Shown: piece by piece, positions 49,310 to 60,098 of the stretch | How positions within the stretch are numbered: position 1 is the first letter of the stretch | Layout of the letters: every line of letters begins with the position of its first letter | Assembly: GCF_014196195.1 (NCBI RefSeq) | Contig: NZ_JACIDF010000001.1 | Span: forward strand, 310,001 to 374,000 | DNA length: 64,000 bases | Source: Anoxybacteroides rupiense | Lineage (GTDB): Bacteria; Bacillota; Bacilli; Bacillales; Anoxybacillaceae | Direction: 5' to 3' | The notes under the pieces: model-generated | Databases searched by the model: none | The model's input: only the letters and a program-made list of their open reading frames with translations | Told to the model about the DNA's origin: nothing | Made by a program: the position numbers and the translations under genes

Positions 49310-51157
49310 TTACATAACGCGCTTAAACATTTTTTCAAGTTCATAGGTAGAAAAATGAATCATGATGGGCCTTCCGTGCGGACAAGTGAATGGATCCGTT
49401 GTTTTGCGCAACGCTTCCAGCAGCGCGAACATTTCTTCATCGCGCAAATGCTGATTCGCTTTAATCGACTGTTTGCAGCTCATAAGGATGGCCGCTTCCT
49501 CGCGCAATTGTTTAAGATCCACTTTTTTCATGGCGAGCACTTGCTGAATCATCTCTTCAATAATTTCTGTTTCTTTTCCTTTCGGAAACCAAGCGGGATG
49601 CTCACGCACTATAAAGGTATGGTGGCCAAACGGCTCAAGAAAGATCCCGCAGCTTGCTAATTCTTCTCGATGTGCCTCGATTAATACATATTCATTAGCG
49701 GCATATTGTAACGTGAGCGGCACAAGCAATGTTTGCACCTCATTTGTTACATGCGCCACCTTTTCACGAAAATATTCGTACTTAATTCGTTCTTGAGCAG
49801 CGTGCTGATCAATTAAATATAAACCATTCTCGTTTTGCGCTAAAATATAAGTTCCATGCAGCTGGCCGATCGGATAAAGAGGCGGAATTCTTTCGACAGA
49901 CTGCTCTTTTACACTACCTTCCACCGGCATGTCCGCTGCTGATTCCATAGGCTTCTCTATATCCCTTTGGTTCTCTTCTATCCATGCAGCCTTTGAACGT
50001 TCGATGGACGGCGCTTCCTCGCGAACGGTTGACCATTCACGGCGCGTCTCTTCTTGACCACTCGTTTCGGCAGGTGCTTCCGCCGTTTTGTCAACCGTAT
50101 GCTGAAATACAAAAGAAGCTTGCTCATTTCTTGGTTTTTCCGGCCGCTTCACGATCACTTCTGGAATCAGCGTTCGCGATTGGAAGGCTTGGCGAATCGC
50201 GGATTCCACCAATTGATTTAATTCAGCCTCTTTACTAAAGCGCACCTCCAGTTTGGCAGGATGCACATTCACATCCACTAACATGGGATCCATCTCAATC
50301 GCAAGCAAAACAATGGGATAGCGGCCGATCGGCAGCAATGTATGGTATCCTGACTCAATGGCTTTCATTAATGGAATATTGCGCACATATCGCCCATTCA
50401 CAATCAAGGAGATATAGTTCCGCGAAGCGCGCGTCACTTCCGGTAACGAAATGTAGCCTTTCACAGTAAAATCTAATGATTCCGCCTGAATGGAAATCAT
50501 TTTTTTCGCTATATCCATTCCATAAATGGCGGCGAGCACGTGACGGACATCGCCATTTCCGCTCGTATAAAGCAATTGCTTATCATGATGGCGCAAGCGA
50601 AACGAAACATCAGGATGAGCCAGCGCCAGACGATTCACAATATCCGTGATATGTCCAAGCTCTGTATGAATGGTTTTCATATATTTTAATCGTGCCGGTG
50701 TATTGAAAAACAAATGCGATACAGTAATTTCCGTTCCTTTGCGGCTATTTGTGCGCTCATGTTTGACAAGCTGGCCCCCTTTAAGCATAATGAGCGTCCC
50801 TGGTCCACTACCTGTGCTTGTTTTCATCTCCACCTCCGATACGGAAGCGATACTTGGAAGCGCCTCGCCGCGAAAACCGAGTGTGCGAATGCGAAATAAA
50901 TCATGCTCATCTTTAATTTTGCTTGTCGCATGGCGTTCAAAAGCAAGCAAACAATCTTCCTCTTCCATGCCATCTCCGTTGTCAATGAGACGGATTTTCG
51001 CAAGCCCAGCTTCCTCTAAATCAATTTCAATTACTGTGCTGTTGGCATCCAACGCATTTTCAACAAGCTCCTTGACGACAGAAGCGGGGCGTTCTACCAC
51101 TTCGCCGGCAGCAATTTTATTGGAAAGATGATCATCGAGCTTGCGAATTTTTCCCAT
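49310..51157 (-). CDS. mutL: DNA mismatch repair protein MutL
   Basis: The 615-residue protein has the N-terminal GHKL ATPase: [20 protein letters not shown], the Mg-binding ENALDAN, DNGDGM, and [13 protein letters not shown] (about 11-105). A proline/charged linker (about 340-425) follows. The C-terminal endonuclease domain carries [12 protein letters not shown] (DQHAx2Ex4E, about 450-461), [12 protein letters not shown] and CPHGRPI. So this MutL nicks DNA, as in B. subtilis. GAGGGAT precedes the ATG, 13 bases after mutS. The two form the conserved mutSL operon with a terminator after mutL. Confidence 0.98.
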   Translation of the reverse strand: MGKIRKLDDHLSNKIAAGEVVERPASVVKELVENALDANSTVIEIDLEEAGLAKIRLIDNGDGMEEEDCLLAFERHATSKIKDEHDLFRIRTLGFRGEALPSIASVSEVEMKTSTGSGPGTLIMLKGGQLVKHERTNSRKGTEITVSHLFFNTPARLKYMKTIHTELGHITDIVNRLALAHPDVSFRLRHHDKQLLYTSGNGDVRHVLAAIYGMDIAKKMISIQAESLDFTVKGYISLPEVTRASRNYISLIVNGRYVRNIPLMKAIESGYHTLLPIGRYPIVLLAIEMDPMLVDVNVHPAKLEVRFSKEAELNQLVESAIRQAFQSRTLIPEVIVKRPEKPRNEQASFVFQHTVDKTAEAPAETSGQEETRREWSTVREEAPSIERSKAAWIEENQRDIEKPMESAADMPVEGSVKEQSVERIPPLYPIGQLHGTYILAQNENGLYLIDQHAAQERIKYEYFREKVAHVTNEVQTLLVPLTLQYAANEYVLIEAHREELASCGIFLEPFGHHTFIVREHPAWFPKGKETEIIEEMIQQVLAMKKVDLKQLREEAAILMSCKQSIKANQHLRDEEMFALLEALRKTTDPFTCPHGRPIMIHFSTYELEKMFKRVM

Positions 51158-51170
51158 GACTTATCCCTCG

Positions 51171-53735
51171 CTATCTAAGCATTTTTTGTATCTCATATAA
51201 TTGATTAAGCGCTTGAAGCGGCGTCATATCTAGTAAATTCAACGATTCAAGCAAACGAATTACTTCTTTTTCTTTTTTAGACAACGATACATCCTTTGAT
51301 TTCGCTGGCGCTTCTTCAGCAAATAAACTTAATTGCTCAAATGGTTTTGTTTTTTCTTGTCCCGGCTGCTCTAGCTCCGCTAAAATTTCTTTTGCACGCT
51401 GAATTAATTCGGCTGGAAGTTCTGCTAATTCCGCGACGTGAATGCCATAGCTTTGATCAGCTGGGCCGTCTTCGATTTTGTGAAGAAATACGACTTTTCC
51501 ATCCTCTTCAATGGCTCTAACATGGACATTTTTTAATCGTGGAAGCGCTTGTTCTAATACCGTCAATTCGTGATAATGTGTACTAAACAGGGTTTTCGCC
51601 CCAATTTTATGATGAACATACTCGATAATCGCCTGTGCCAATGCCATGCCATCATAAGTGGAAGTGCCCCGCCCGATTTCGTCAAATAAAATTAAGCTGT
51701 TTTGCGTTGCATGGACAATCGCGTTACGTGCTTCTAACATTTCAACCATAAACGTACTTTGCCCAGATACAAGGTCATCAGCCGCTCCGATTCGGGTAAA
51801 TACTTGATCAAAAATCGGCAACACCGCTTGATCCGCGGGTACAAAACAACCGATTTGCGCCATAATCGCTGTGAGCGCCACTTGACGCATGTAGGTGCTT
51901 TTCCCCGACATATTAGGCCCTGTAATAAGCAAAAGCTCACGCTCACGATTCATCATACAATCGTTTGGAACGTACGTTTGTGATCCTAGCACCTTTTCGA
52001 CGACAGGATGGCGTCCAGCCTGAATCCATAGCTCACGCTCATGAGAAAAGCGCGGCCTTACATAATGACGCTCTTCACTTACTGTAGCAAACGACTGCAG
52101 CACATCAAGCTGGCTGATCATTTTGGCCAGCATTTGCAAGCGAGGAATAAACTGTTTAACCTGTTCCCGAATTTGTACAAATAGCTCATATTCTAACTCC
52201 ATGCTTTTTTCTTCCGCTTCTAAAATGAGCGCTTCTTTCTCCTTTAATTCCTGAGTGACAAACCGCTCTGCATTGGCTAGCGTTTGCTTTCGTTCATAAC
52301 GTCCTTCCGGCAGTAAATGAAGGTTGGCCTTCGTCACTTCGATATAGTATCCGAACACGCGATTATAGCCGATTTTCAGCGACTTAATGCCCGTGATCTC
52401 GCGCTCTTTGCTTTCCAGCTGGGCAATCCATGTCTTGCCATTGCGGCTGGCATCTCGAAAGCGATCCAATGTTTCGTTATAACCGTCTTTAATGATATTC
52501 CCTTCCTTAACCGATAGCGGCGGCTGCTCCTGAATCGCTCGCTCCAACAGCTCCACAAGCTCAAAGCAAGGGTCAAGACGTTCAGCCAGCTGCTCCGCCT
52601 CTTGATGGTTTAAACGTTGAACCACTTCCTTTAAAGCAGGAATTTGCTGCAATGATTTTTTGAGCTGAACAAAGTCACGAGCGTTGACATTGCCATAGGC
52701 GACACGTCCAGCAAGCCGCTCTAAGTCATAAACCTCGCGCAGCAGCGTGCGCAGTTCTTGGCGTTCAAAATATTGCTGAAGCAATGTTTCCACAATGCTA
52801 AATCGCCATTCAATCACTTCGCGATCCAACAAAGGACGATCAAGCCACTGCTTTAATAAACGGCCGCCCATGGCTGTCACTGTTTCGTCCAAAAGCCAGA
52901 GCAGTGAGCCTTTGCGCCCTTTTGACCGAATCGTTTCCGTCAGCTCTAGATTGCGCTTCGAATACACATCCATTTTCATGTATTGATCGACTTGATAGAC
53001 TTGAGCCGGCTGCAAATGATCCAAACTCCGTTTTTGTGTCCGCACAATATAATGGACGAGCCGGGCAAACGTCATTTTTAGCTTGTCCTGCTCCAAAACT
53101 GCCGCAACGGTAAAAAATGTTTCTGGGAGTACCGTGTTTTCTTCCTCAGACACGGTCATATCGTAACGCTCTTTCAATAACTGGCGCAACGTTTCTGGAA
53201 AATCTGGTGAAATAACGATTTCCTTCGCACCAATCGCATAGAGCTCATTCATCACCTCTTCCCACGAGTAAAGCAGTGTCACTCTGTTTTCTCCTGTCGA
53301 TAAATCCATATAAGCCAATCCGTATGTTCCATCTTGAAAAGCCGATACAGTTGCCAAATAATTGTTCTCTTTCTCAAGCAGCCGCTTTCCTTCCATCACC
53401 GTTCCCGGCGTAATTAACTGAACGACCTCGCGGCGAACGACTCCTTTAGCTGTCTTCGGATCTTCCACTTGTTCGCAAATGGCAACTTTATAACCTTTTT
53501 CAATGAGTTGCTCGATATATCCTTGCGCCGAATGATAGGGGACACCGCACATTGGAATCCGTTCTTCTGCTCCACCGTCGCGGCTTGTCAGCGTGATCTC
53601 TAATTCTTGAGCCGCCTTCACCGCATCCTCAAAAAACATTTCATAAAAATCCCCTAAACGAAAAAATAAAAAGGCATCTGGATATTGTGCCTTGATCTGT
53701 AAGTATTGCTGTATCATCGGTGTGTATGTAGCCAT
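51171..53735 (-). CDS. mutS: DNA mismatch recognition protein MutS
   Basis: The 854-residue MutS binds mispaired bases through Phe30 and Glu32 of the GDFYE motif near the N-terminus. Connector, lever and clamp domains follow. The ABC-type ATPase at about 590-780 has Walker [11 protein letters not shown], then [16 protein letters not shown] (Walker B) and [10 protein letters not shown]. The C-terminal tail (about 790-854) includes a beta-clamp-like EQLSLF. GGAGGAGAG precedes the ATG. It is transcribed with mutL. All key residues are present, so mismatch repair should be active. Confidence 0.99.
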   Translation of the reverse strand: MATYTPMIQQYLQIKAQYPDAFLFFRLGDFYEMFFEDAVKAAQELEITLTSRDGGAEERIPMCGVPYHSAQGYIEQLIEKGYKVAICEQVEDPKTAKGVVRREVVQLITPGTVMEGKRLLEKENNYLATVSAFQDGTYGLAYMDLSTGENRVTLLYSWEEVMNELYAIGAKEIVISPDFPETLRQLLKERYDMTVSEEENTVLPETFFTVAAVLEQDKLKMTFARLVHYIVRTQKRSLDHLQPAQVYQVDQYMKMDVYSKRNLELTETIRSKGRKGSLLWLLDETVTAMGGRLLKQWLDRPLLDREVIEWRFSIVETLLQQYFERQELRTLLREVYDLERLAGRVAYGNVNARDFVQLKKSLQQIPALKEVVQRLNHQEAEQLAERLDPCFELVELLERAIQEQPPLSVKEGNIIKDGYNETLDRFRDASRNGKTWIAQLESKEREITGIKSLKIGYNRVFGYYIEVTKANLHLLPEGRYERKQTLANAERFVTQELKEKEALILEAEEKSMELEYELFVQIREQVKQFIPRLQMLAKMISQLDVLQSFATVSEERHYVRPRFSHERELWIQAGRHPVVEKVLGSQTYVPNDCMMNRERELLLITGPNMSGKSTYMRQVALTAIMAQIGCFVPADQAVLPIFDQVFTRIGAADDLVSGQSTFMVEMLEARNAIVHATQNSLILFDEIGRGTSTYDGMALAQAIIEYVHHKIGAKTLFSTHYHELTVLEQALPRLKNVHVRAIEEDGKVVFLHKIEDGPADQSYGIHVAELAELPAELIQRAKEILAELEQPGQEKTKPFEQLSLFAEEAPAKSKDVSLSKKEKEVIRLLESLNLLDMTPLQALNQLYEIQKMLR

Positions 53736-53818
53736 TGCTCTCCTCCAACCGTTACGATTTCACGCTTTTTATTATAACAAGGGATAAAAGAAAAAACTAG
53801 GAAAATCGCTTTCCTAGC

Positions 53819-54361
53819 TTACTCGTCATCCCCAATTAGAACATCTGGGGTTAAGTCTTCTAATTCATCATCTACATCATAATCAAAATCTTCTTCACTG
53901 CCATAGCCATCTGGATGAATCGCCACCCATACTTTTGTTTCTCCGATCACCTCTGCCACAAATTCTCTTTCCGCCTGCACTACAATCTTGTTGCCATTGG
54001 CAGAAATCGTGCATTCTAAGCAATTCGGCTGCTGGACCACACGAACAATGATGTCGCTATCATCACTGATCACTTCATCGTCATTGCGATATTTTAATTT
54101 TACAATATCTGTATAAGAAACTGTTTCATTCACTACCTCTGTTTTTGTGTTGTTATGATACGAATACCACACATTAATGTCATAGCGTCCATGAATTTCA
54201 ATGGTTCGGCCGTTTTTCTTTGCTTCATAGCGATGGTTAATAATCCAGCATCCTAAAATACTTGACGGATGATTTGGCGCAGCAAGCGTATGTGTCGACT
54301 GTGAAAATTTGCGCCCTTTTCCGACGACTGATTTTGTAATAATTTCTCTGTATTCAGACAT
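53819..54361 (-). CDS. cotE: Spore outer-coat morphogenetic protein CotE
   Basis: The 180-residue protein matches CotE, which assembles around the forespore and recruits outer-coat proteins. Recognisable segments are [40 protein letters not shown], the central [15 protein letters not shown] and the acidic C-terminus ([20 protein letters not shown]) that binds client coat proteins. GAGGAGGG precedes the ATG. Upstream on the minus strand, GCATAGGATG (about 54395-54404) could be a sporulation-sigma -10 (CATANNNT). The position next to ymcA and mutS is as in B. subtilis. Confidence 0.98.
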   Translation of the reverse strand: MSEYREIITKSVVGKGRKFSQSTHTLAAPNHPSSILGCWIINHRYEAKKNGRTIEIHGRYDINVWYSYHNNTKTEVVNETVSYTDIVKLKYRNDDEVISDDSDIIVRVVQQPNCLECTISANGNKIVVQAEREFVAEVIGETKVWVAIHPDGYGSEEDFDYDVDDELEDLTPDVLIGDDE

Positions 54362-54623
54362 ACGAGCAAACCCTCCTCAAATAAATCTTCAATTCATCCT
54401 ATGCATCTTTGCGCCTAATGTGCACATAAAGTTATCAATAAATCCGTATAGTTCATTGTATGCGGGGTTGCTCGAATATGTGCCTATTTTTTCAAATTAC
54501 AATAACTTACTTATTTAATTACAAATATTCCAATATTTATATAAAAATGAACAGAGCGAGGAGCCGATTTCGACACATAGAGTACGATAAGCATGGTGTC
54601 TTTCTCTCACTATATAGAAAAAA
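54362..54623. other. cotE upstream region
   Basis: About 260 A/T-rich bases separate cotE from the hairpin after ymcA. It should hold the sporulation promoters of cotE. No gene is supported. Confidence 0.4.
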
Positions 54624-54699
54624 GAGACTCTTTTTGAACTGAACCCCCCAAAGTTAGACAAAACGATTGGAGTTCGGTTCATTTTAGAGTCTCCTTTTT
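54624..54699. terminator. Long hairpin after ymcA, resembling an IS3-type end
   Basis: GAGACTCT (54624-54631) pairs with AGAGTCTC (54686-54693), and inside it GAACTGAAC pairs with GTTCGGTTC. T runs follow on both strands (CTTTTT on plus, TTTTTT on minus), so it can terminate ymcA. The loop contains TGAACCCCCCAAAGTTAGAC, close to the terminal repeats of IS3-family (IS150-type) elements; a mobile origin is possible. Confidence 0.55.
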
Positions 54700-54701
54700 G
54701 C

Positions 54702-55130
54702 TTAATGGCAGCCGTAGCTACGATTTCTCATTTGCGCTCCTGTCTCTCCGCTGAGCAAATCGCCACCAGTGGAAGTAATAATTTCATCAGCCACTGTTTT
54801 AGAAATGGTAGAAGCGACTAGCTGAAGGAGATCATTCACTTCCAGTTGGGATTGCTGAAACTCATCAACAATCGGAATTTGAGAAAGCTGTTCGTAAATG
54901 TCATCAATCTCTGCCTCTACTTTTTTTAACGCTTCATGCTTGCCATAATGACGAAGGTTGACAGCCTGCTTTTGCAACGATTTCATTTGCTGAATCATCG
55001 TGCGCACTTTTTCGTTTTGGTTAATTTTTTCTTCCGCGCGCTTGAAAAAATCAACTTCTTCTGTCTCGGCGATCATTTTCGCTAACTCTTTCGCCTGAGC
55101 TAAAATGTCGTCTCTTGTATATTTCGCCAT
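54702..55130 (-). CDS. ymcA: RicA (YmcA), RNA-processing/biofilm factor
   Basis: The 142-residue helical protein belongs to the YlbF/YmcA family (Com_YlbF). In B. subtilis RicA (YmcA) forms the Y-complex with RicF (YlbF) and RicT (YaaT), carries Fe-S clusters, and directs RNase Y to operon transcripts; it is needed for biofilms, competence and sporulation. Helical segments are YTRDDILAQAKELAKMIAET and VRTMIQQMKSLQKQAVNLRH. The C-terminal CH could be a metal ligand. GAGGTGAAATAGG, part of the miaB end, serves the ATG one base after the miaB stop, so translation is coupled. Confidence 0.96.
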   Translation of the reverse strand: MAKYTRDDILAQAKELAKMIAETEEVDFFKRAEEKINQNEKVRTMIQQMKSLQKQAVNLRHYGKHEALKKVEAEIDDIYEQLSQIPIVDEFQQSQLEVNDLLQLVASTISKTVADEIITSTGGDLLSGETGAQMRNRSYGCH

Positions 55131-55131
55131 C

Positions 55132-56703
55132 CTATTTCACCTCAATCGCTTCTTCTACCATTTCACCATCTAATGTCCATGTTTTGGCCTTGGTAATCCG
55201 CACTTTGACAAGCTGGCCAATTGCTGATTTTGGACCTTTAAAGTTGACAAGCTTATTTTTGCGGGTATAACCTGCAAGGACATCAGGGTTATTTTTGCTT
55301 TCACCTTCTACTAATACTTCGACAACCTGCCCTTCATATTCCTTCAATTTCTTCGCAGAAATTTCATTGACGAGAGTATTCAAACGCTGCAAGCGCTCTT
55401 TTTTCACTTCCATCGGCACATTGTCCTGCATTTTAGCGGCCGGTGTACCTTCGCGAGGTGAATAAATAAACGTATAGGCGGAGTCAAATTCAACTTCACG
55501 ATATAGAGATAACGTTTCCTCAAACTGTTCATCGGTTTCATTCGGGAAGCCAACGATAATATCTGTTGTCAACGCTACATCCGGAATGGCTGCTTTAATT
55601 TTGCGCACAAGCTCTAAATATTGCTCTCTTGTATATTTGCGGGCCATCATTTTTAGCACAGCCGAACTTCCAGATTGCACAGGCAAATGAATATGTTCCA
55701 CTAAATTGCCGCCTTTCGCGAGCACCTCGATTAGATGGTCATCAAAATCGCGCGGATGGCTCGTCGTAAAGCGAATACGAGCGATATCGATTTTGCGAAG
55801 CTCATCCATTAAATCGCCAAGGCCGTACTTCATGTCCGTAAAGTCTTTCCCGTAAGCATTGACGTTTTGGCCAAGCAGTGTGATCTCTTTATACCCTTGC
55901 GCTGCCAGATGGCGCACTTCCTGAATAATATCGGCTGGACGGCGGCTGCGCTCTTTTCCGCGCGTATATGGGACGATGCAGTACGTACAAAACTTATCGC
56001 AGCCATACATAATATTGACCCATGCCTTAATATTTCCTTTGCGTACTTTCGGCAGGTTTTCAATTACGTCCCCTTCTTTGGACCATACTTCTACAACCAT
56101 TTCTTTTGACATATACGCTTCATGCAAAATATGAGGCAAACGATGAATATTATGTGTGCCGAAAATCATATCAACATATTGGTATTGCTTTAAAATTTTA
56201 TTAACGACCGACTCTTCCTGTGACATACAGCCACATACACCGAGAAGCAAATCAGGATTGTTTTGCTTTAACGGCTTTAAATGGCCGATTTCTCCAAACA
56301 CCTTATTTTCAGCATTTTCGCGAATCGCACATGTATTTAATAAAATGACATTAGCATCTTCTGGACGGTCTGTCGCTTCGTATCCAAGCGCCATAAAAAT
56401 ACCGGCCATCACTTCTGTATCATGCTCATTCATTTGACAGCCGTATGTGCGAATGTAAAACTTACGACCATTCCCCATGCCGCGAAACTCTTCCGGAATC
56501 GCAAAATCTTCATGATACTTCACTTCTTCTTTTCCGCGTCTTTTGGCCTCTTTTAAGCTTGGCGGAATAAAAACAGTAGAAAAATATTTTTCATAATCCT
56601 TGCTTGTTTTTTTCTTCAATTCATCCAAAGCGGATTTTTTGTCCGTTGGATGATCTGCCGTTTGAATATGATTGGTTTGCTCAAGACGTTGTTTTTCGTT
56701 CAT
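55132..56703 (-). CDS. miaB: tRNA-2-methylthio-N6-dimethylallyladenosine synthase
   Basis: The 523-residue radical-SAM methylthiotransferase adds the 2-methylthio group to i6A37 made by MiaA. After a Bacillus-type N-terminal extension (about 80 residues) comes the UPF0004 domain with three cluster cysteines ([30 protein letters not shown]). The radical-SAM core has [15 protein letters not shown] (CxxxCxxC, about 229-243). A C-terminal TRAM domain binds tRNA. AAAGGAG precedes the ATG. It is the first gene of a miaB-ymcA unit. Confidence 0.98.
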   Translation of the reverse strand: MNEKQRLEQTNHIQTADHPTDKKSALDELKKKTSKDYEKYFSTVFIPPSLKEAKRRGKEEVKYHEDFAIPEEFRGMGNGRKFYIRTYGCQMNEHDTEVMAGIFMALGYEATDRPEDANVILLNTCAIRENAENKVFGEIGHLKPLKQNNPDLLLGVCGCMSQEESVVNKILKQYQYVDMIFGTHNIHRLPHILHEAYMSKEMVVEVWSKEGDVIENLPKVRKGNIKAWVNIMYGCDKFCTYCIVPYTRGKERSRRPADIIQEVRHLAAQGYKEITLLGQNVNAYGKDFTDMKYGLGDLMDELRKIDIARIRFTTSHPRDFDDHLIEVLAKGGNLVEHIHLPVQSGSSAVLKMMARKYTREQYLELVRKIKAAIPDVALTTDIIVGFPNETDEQFEETLSLYREVEFDSAYTFIYSPREGTPAAKMQDNVPMEVKKERLQRLNTLVNEISAKKLKEYEGQVVEVLVEGESKNNPDVLAGYTRKNKLVNFKGPKSAIGQLVKVRITKAKTWTLDGEMVEEAIEVK

Positions 56704-56840
56704 AACGATCTCCTTTCTACTCTATCTGTGCCATATTACACACTATCATAGTATATAATTTGTCGCAAAGTTAAACAATAGCGTGATGCAACCTTTCCTA
56801 TTTTCTTGTCTGGCCACATGCCAGACTATTTATAGTAACA

Positions 56841-56875
56841 AAAAACTCCTAAACAGGCAACCGCCCGTCTAGGAG
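56841..56875 (-). terminator. Terminator of korA-korB
   Basis: CTCCTA and TAGGAG, with further inner pairing (GGGC / GCCT), form a hairpin followed by TTTTTTGTTAC on the minus strand, 11 bases after the korB stop. Confidence 0.8.
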
Positions 56876-56886
56876 CTTATGATTCG

Positions 56887-57753
56887 TTACATAAACTCAG
56901 CCACTAATTCATCGAATTTTTCTCTGCTCAATTGAAGGTTTGCATGGACAAGCGGTGTTTCGCTATAACCATGAATTAAATCTTGATACGATTTTTGTTC
57001 TTTATTTTGATAAATAAGACCTGTTACCAAGCCTTTATGTTTCATTAATGTTTGCATAGCCATTGTACGGTCAGATGGGTCATATTCGTCAATTGTGCTT
57101 AAATTCGTTAAATGCTCTTTAAACCAGTCATATGTGTTGACTTTATTGTAGGTCACGCACGGGCTGAATACGTTAATTAAGGAGAAGCCTTTATGTTTAA
57201 TCGCTTCCTCGATTAAGTGAGTCAATTCCTTCAAATCGCTGGAAAAGCTCTGGGCAACAAATGTAGCTCCTGCACTTAGCGCCATTTCCATGATGGATAA
57301 AGCAGGCTCAACTGAACCTTGCGGCGTGCTTTTTGTTTTAAAGCCTACATCGCTCCGCGGCGATGTTTGACCTTTCGTTAACCCATAAATTTGGTTATCC
57401 ATCACAATGTACGTAATATCGATATTGCGCCGGATGGCATGAATCGTATGTCCCATACCGATCGCAAAGCCGTCACCATCTCCTCCAGCTGCAATTACGG
57501 TTAAATCGCGATTGGCCATTTTGACGCCTTGAGCGATTGGCAGCGCCCGTCCATGAATGCCATGGAAGCCATAGGAATGAATATAGCCAGAAATCCGTCC
57601 CGAACAGCCAATTCCGGAAATAACAGCCAATTGGTGCGGCTCTAGGCCAACGTTGGCTGCAGCACGCTGAATCGCCGCTTGCACAGAGAAATCGCCACAT
57701 CCTGGACACCAGTTCGGTTTCACATCATTACGAAAGTCCTTAAATGTCGCCAT
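56887..57753 (-). CDS. korB: 2-oxoacid:ferredoxin oxidoreductase, beta subunit
   Basis: The 288-residue TPP-binding subunit shows WCPGCGDFSVQAAIQ (about 16-30), GIGCSGRISGYIHSYGFHGI with HGRALPIAQGVKMAN, and the TPP/Mg motif GGDGDGFAIGMGH...NIDITYIVMDNQIYGLTKGQ. With KorA it oxidises 2-oxoglutarate (or a related 2-oxoacid) to the CoA ester, reducing ferredoxin. It follows korA by 2 bases; AAGGAG lies within the korA end. Only one cysteine pair (CPGC) plus a later Cys are available for an Fe-S cluster, as in two-subunit enzymes. Confidence 0.95.
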   Translation of the reverse strand: MATFKDFRNDVKPNWCPGCGDFSVQAAIQRAAANVGLEPHQLAVISGIGCSGRISGYIHSYGFHGIHGRALPIAQGVKMANRDLTVIAAGGDGDGFAIGMGHTIHAIRRNIDITYIVMDNQIYGLTKGQTSPRSDVGFKTKSTPQGSVEPALSIMEMALSAGATFVAQSFSSDLKELTHLIEEAIKHKGFSLINVFSPCVTYNKVNTYDWFKEHLTNLSTIDEYDPSDRTMAMQTLMKHKGLVTGLIYQNKEQKSYQDLIHGYSETPLVHANLQLSREKFDELVAEFM

Positions 57754-57755
57754 GA

Positions 57756-59492
57756 TTATAACAACTCCTTGCTTTTTGTGTAAACTTCATTTGGCAAGAA
57801 CGGATTGCCATCATATTTTAAGATGCTTGAGATTTTTTCAGCATGTCCGACATTCATTTTTAACAGATTGGCAAGCTGGCCTGTTGCATTATGCTCAACG
57901 ACAATCACTTTTTTCGCTTTTTGTACAAGCGGAAGCATTTCATCTGTCGGAAACGGATGAATGAGACGAACATGGGCATGGTTAACCTTCAAACCATCCC
58001 GCTCAAGCCGCTCCATCGCTTCTTCAATCGCTCCGCGCGTCGAGTTAAAGCCAACCAGCAAGACATCTGCTTCCTCATGTTTCGCATTTTTGTGAACTGG
58101 TGTTTGAAATTTGAGCTGCTTTAATTTCCGTAAGCGCTTGTCCATTTGTGCGTTACGGTTAGAAGCCACTTCAGACGGTTTTCCTGTTTCGGCGTGCTCC
58201 ACCCCAGTTACGTGATGAATGCCGTTTATCATTCCAGGAAGTACGCGTGGGGAAATGCCATCGTCTGTGATTTCATAGCGTTTAAAATTCTCTTTATTTG
58301 CCAAAGGCGGGAGCTCGTCCGCTACAAGTTTACCGCGGCGAATTTGGATTTTTTCATACTCTAGCGGTTCCACCGTCTGTTTTCCTAAAGAAAGCTGCAA
58401 ATCAGATAAGACAATGACAGGGCATTGATACTCTTCCGCTAAATTAAAGGCCTCAACCATATCATAAAAAGCTTCTTGAACAGTGCTTGGCGCCATAACG
58501 ATTTTCGGAATTTCTCCGTGCGTTCCATAAATCATCGCCATTAAATCTGACTGCTCTTGTTTTGTCGGCAACCCCGTACTTGGACCTCCGCGCTGCGTAT
58601 CGACAATGACTAATGGTGTTTCGGTAATGCCGGAAAGCCCAATGGCTTCCATCATTAATGAAAGACCAGGACCAGCTGAAGCTGTTAATGTTCTCACACC
58701 AGCATAGTTCGCACCAATGGCCATCGTACATGCTGCGATTTCGTCCTCTGTTTGAATGACTGTGCCGCCTAATGCTGGAAGCTTCTTAATTAAGTATTCC
58801 ATAATTTCCGATGCCGGAGTAATTGGGTAAGCGGCCATAAAGCGAGCACCACCAGCAAGCGCACCGAGCGCAATAGCATCATTGCCAATCATATACATCC
58901 GCTTTTTGCCGTCTGCTTGGTCCAGCTTCATCAATTGGAGGTTTTCTCCAAGCTGTTCTTTCATAAATTGAGCTCCTGCCCGGATTGCCTCCATATTTTT
59001 TTCAACTACTTGCTGTCCTTTGCGACCAAAAATTCCCTCTACTACTTCTTGGAATACATTTATATCAAGACCGAGAACCGCGCTGGAAGCGCCGACGGCC
59101 ACCATGTTTTTCATGAGAGAGGTCCCTAGGTTAGTCGCTATGTCTGTAAATGGCACAGCATACAGCGTGACATGAGATCCTTCTGGAATGACTGGATTAA
59201 ACTTCGCATCTGCAATCACAACGCCGCCATCGCGAAGTTCGTGGAAATTAAAATCAATACTCTCCTGATCAAAAGCTACCAATATATCAAGATCGTCAGC
59301 AACGGAACGAACTTGGGTCGTGCTTACTCTAATCTTATTATTAGTATGTCCCCCTTTAATCCGCGAAGAAAAATGGCGATAACCGTATAAGTAATAACCT
59401 AAACGGTTCAATGCAATAGAAAATATTTCGCCTGTACTCTCGATCCCTTCCCCTTGTTGTCCTCCAACTTTCCACGAAAGCTGACTAACCAT
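57756..59492 (-). CDS. korA: 2-oxoacid:ferredoxin oxidoreductase, fused gamma-alpha subunit
   Basis: The 578-residue protein fuses the gamma domain (about 1-185; GQQGEGIESTGEIFSIALNR, SRIKGGHTNNKIRVS) to the alpha pyrimidine domain (about 200-578; GNDAIALGALAGGARFMAAY, PITPASEIMEYL, and TEDEIAACTMAIGANYAGVR with the catalytic Glu). The YPITPASEI motif is typical of 2-oxoacid oxidoreductases. It needs KorB for TPP. The pair gives a ferredoxin-linked bypass of the 2-oxoacid dehydrogenases. It lies between miaB and the dipeptidase/spoVS region, where B. subtilis has tdh-kbl. GGGGTG precedes the ATG. Confidence 0.95.
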   Translation of the reverse strand: MVSQLSWKVGGQQGEGIESTGEIFSIALNRLGYYLYGYRHFSSRIKGGHTNNKIRVSTTQVRSVADDLDILVAFDQESIDFNFHELRDGGVVIADAKFNPVIPEGSHVTLYAVPFTDIATNLGTSLMKNMVAVGASSAVLGLDINVFQEVVEGIFGRKGQQVVEKNMEAIRAGAQFMKEQLGENLQLMKLDQADGKKRMYMIGNDAIALGALAGGARFMAAYPITPASEIMEYLIKKLPALGGTVIQTEDEIAACTMAIGANYAGVRTLTASAGPGLSLMMEAIGLSGITETPLVIVDTQRGGPSTGLPTKQEQSDLMAMIYGTHGEIPKIVMAPSTVQEAFYDMVEAFNLAEEYQCPVIVLSDLQLSLGKQTVEPLEYEKIQIRRGKLVADELPPLANKENFKRYEITDDGISPRVLPGMINGIHHVTGVEHAETGKPSEVASNRNAQMDKRLRKLKQLKFQTPVHKNAKHEEADVLLVGFNSTRGAIEEAMERLERDGLKVNHAHVRLIHPFPTDEMLPLVQKAKKVIVVEHNATGQLANLLKMNVGHAEKISSILKYDGNPFLPNEVYTKSKELL

Positions 59493-60098
59493 TTCTTACA
59501 CCCCTTTAGCTTCCATCGATTATAGCATATACATTGCTATCCATAAGTGTAGCACTTTTCAAATGAAATCACTACCATTTCAGCTTGTGATTTTTTCAAA
59601 AAATTTAGCATACATCTTATACTAAACGATTACATTCTAGACCCATCGAAAAAAAAATGCAACCCTTTCTCTGAAAATTTGTCCCCTTCTTCCCATGATG
59701 CAATCGATTCACAAAAAAGCTTGATGAGGCAGTCTATTCGGCTTATCAACGAGAACAAGCCTCTTATGTAGAATCTAAGTGTTTTAAGCGATCCAACAGA
59801 TAGGAATGAATCGACCGCTCCTCTTTATAAACCTCATCCGATATAGAGGTAACTTGATATGTTAACATTTGCGACAACATGGAACATCGTTGCATCTTTC
59901 TTTTAACGGTGTAATCTAGCGTAAGGATATCAATCCAATTTAGTGTGTTAGCATTTCACGTTTTATTTTATAGGGCTCTCGGTCATAGAGAGATGCCATC
60001 CAATCATTCACGAACGAAGGGCAAGGCGCCGAGGCGAAACGTTTGATTCCCCGCGCCCGCTAAGTGTGAAACAACCGTTTTTTCATTTATTATGACAG
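59493..60098. other. Intergenic region between korA and dipeptidase with a coding-like frame
   Basis: About 600 bases. On the minus strand a frame is open from 59955 to a TAA at 59764 and looks coding (NWIDILTLDYTVKRK, then MLTYQVTSISDEVYKEERSI, ending LLDRLKHLDST). Its only ATG is at 59895 (43 residues) and has no real ribosome binding site. It may be a gene remnant or a small protein. The korA promoter should lie close to 59493-59600. No other structure was found. Confidence 0.35.

Noticed and set aside
49304-49660. Plus-strand 118-codon frame at the 3' end of mutL
   Set aside because: Antisense to conserved MutL endonuclease motifs and without a start signal.
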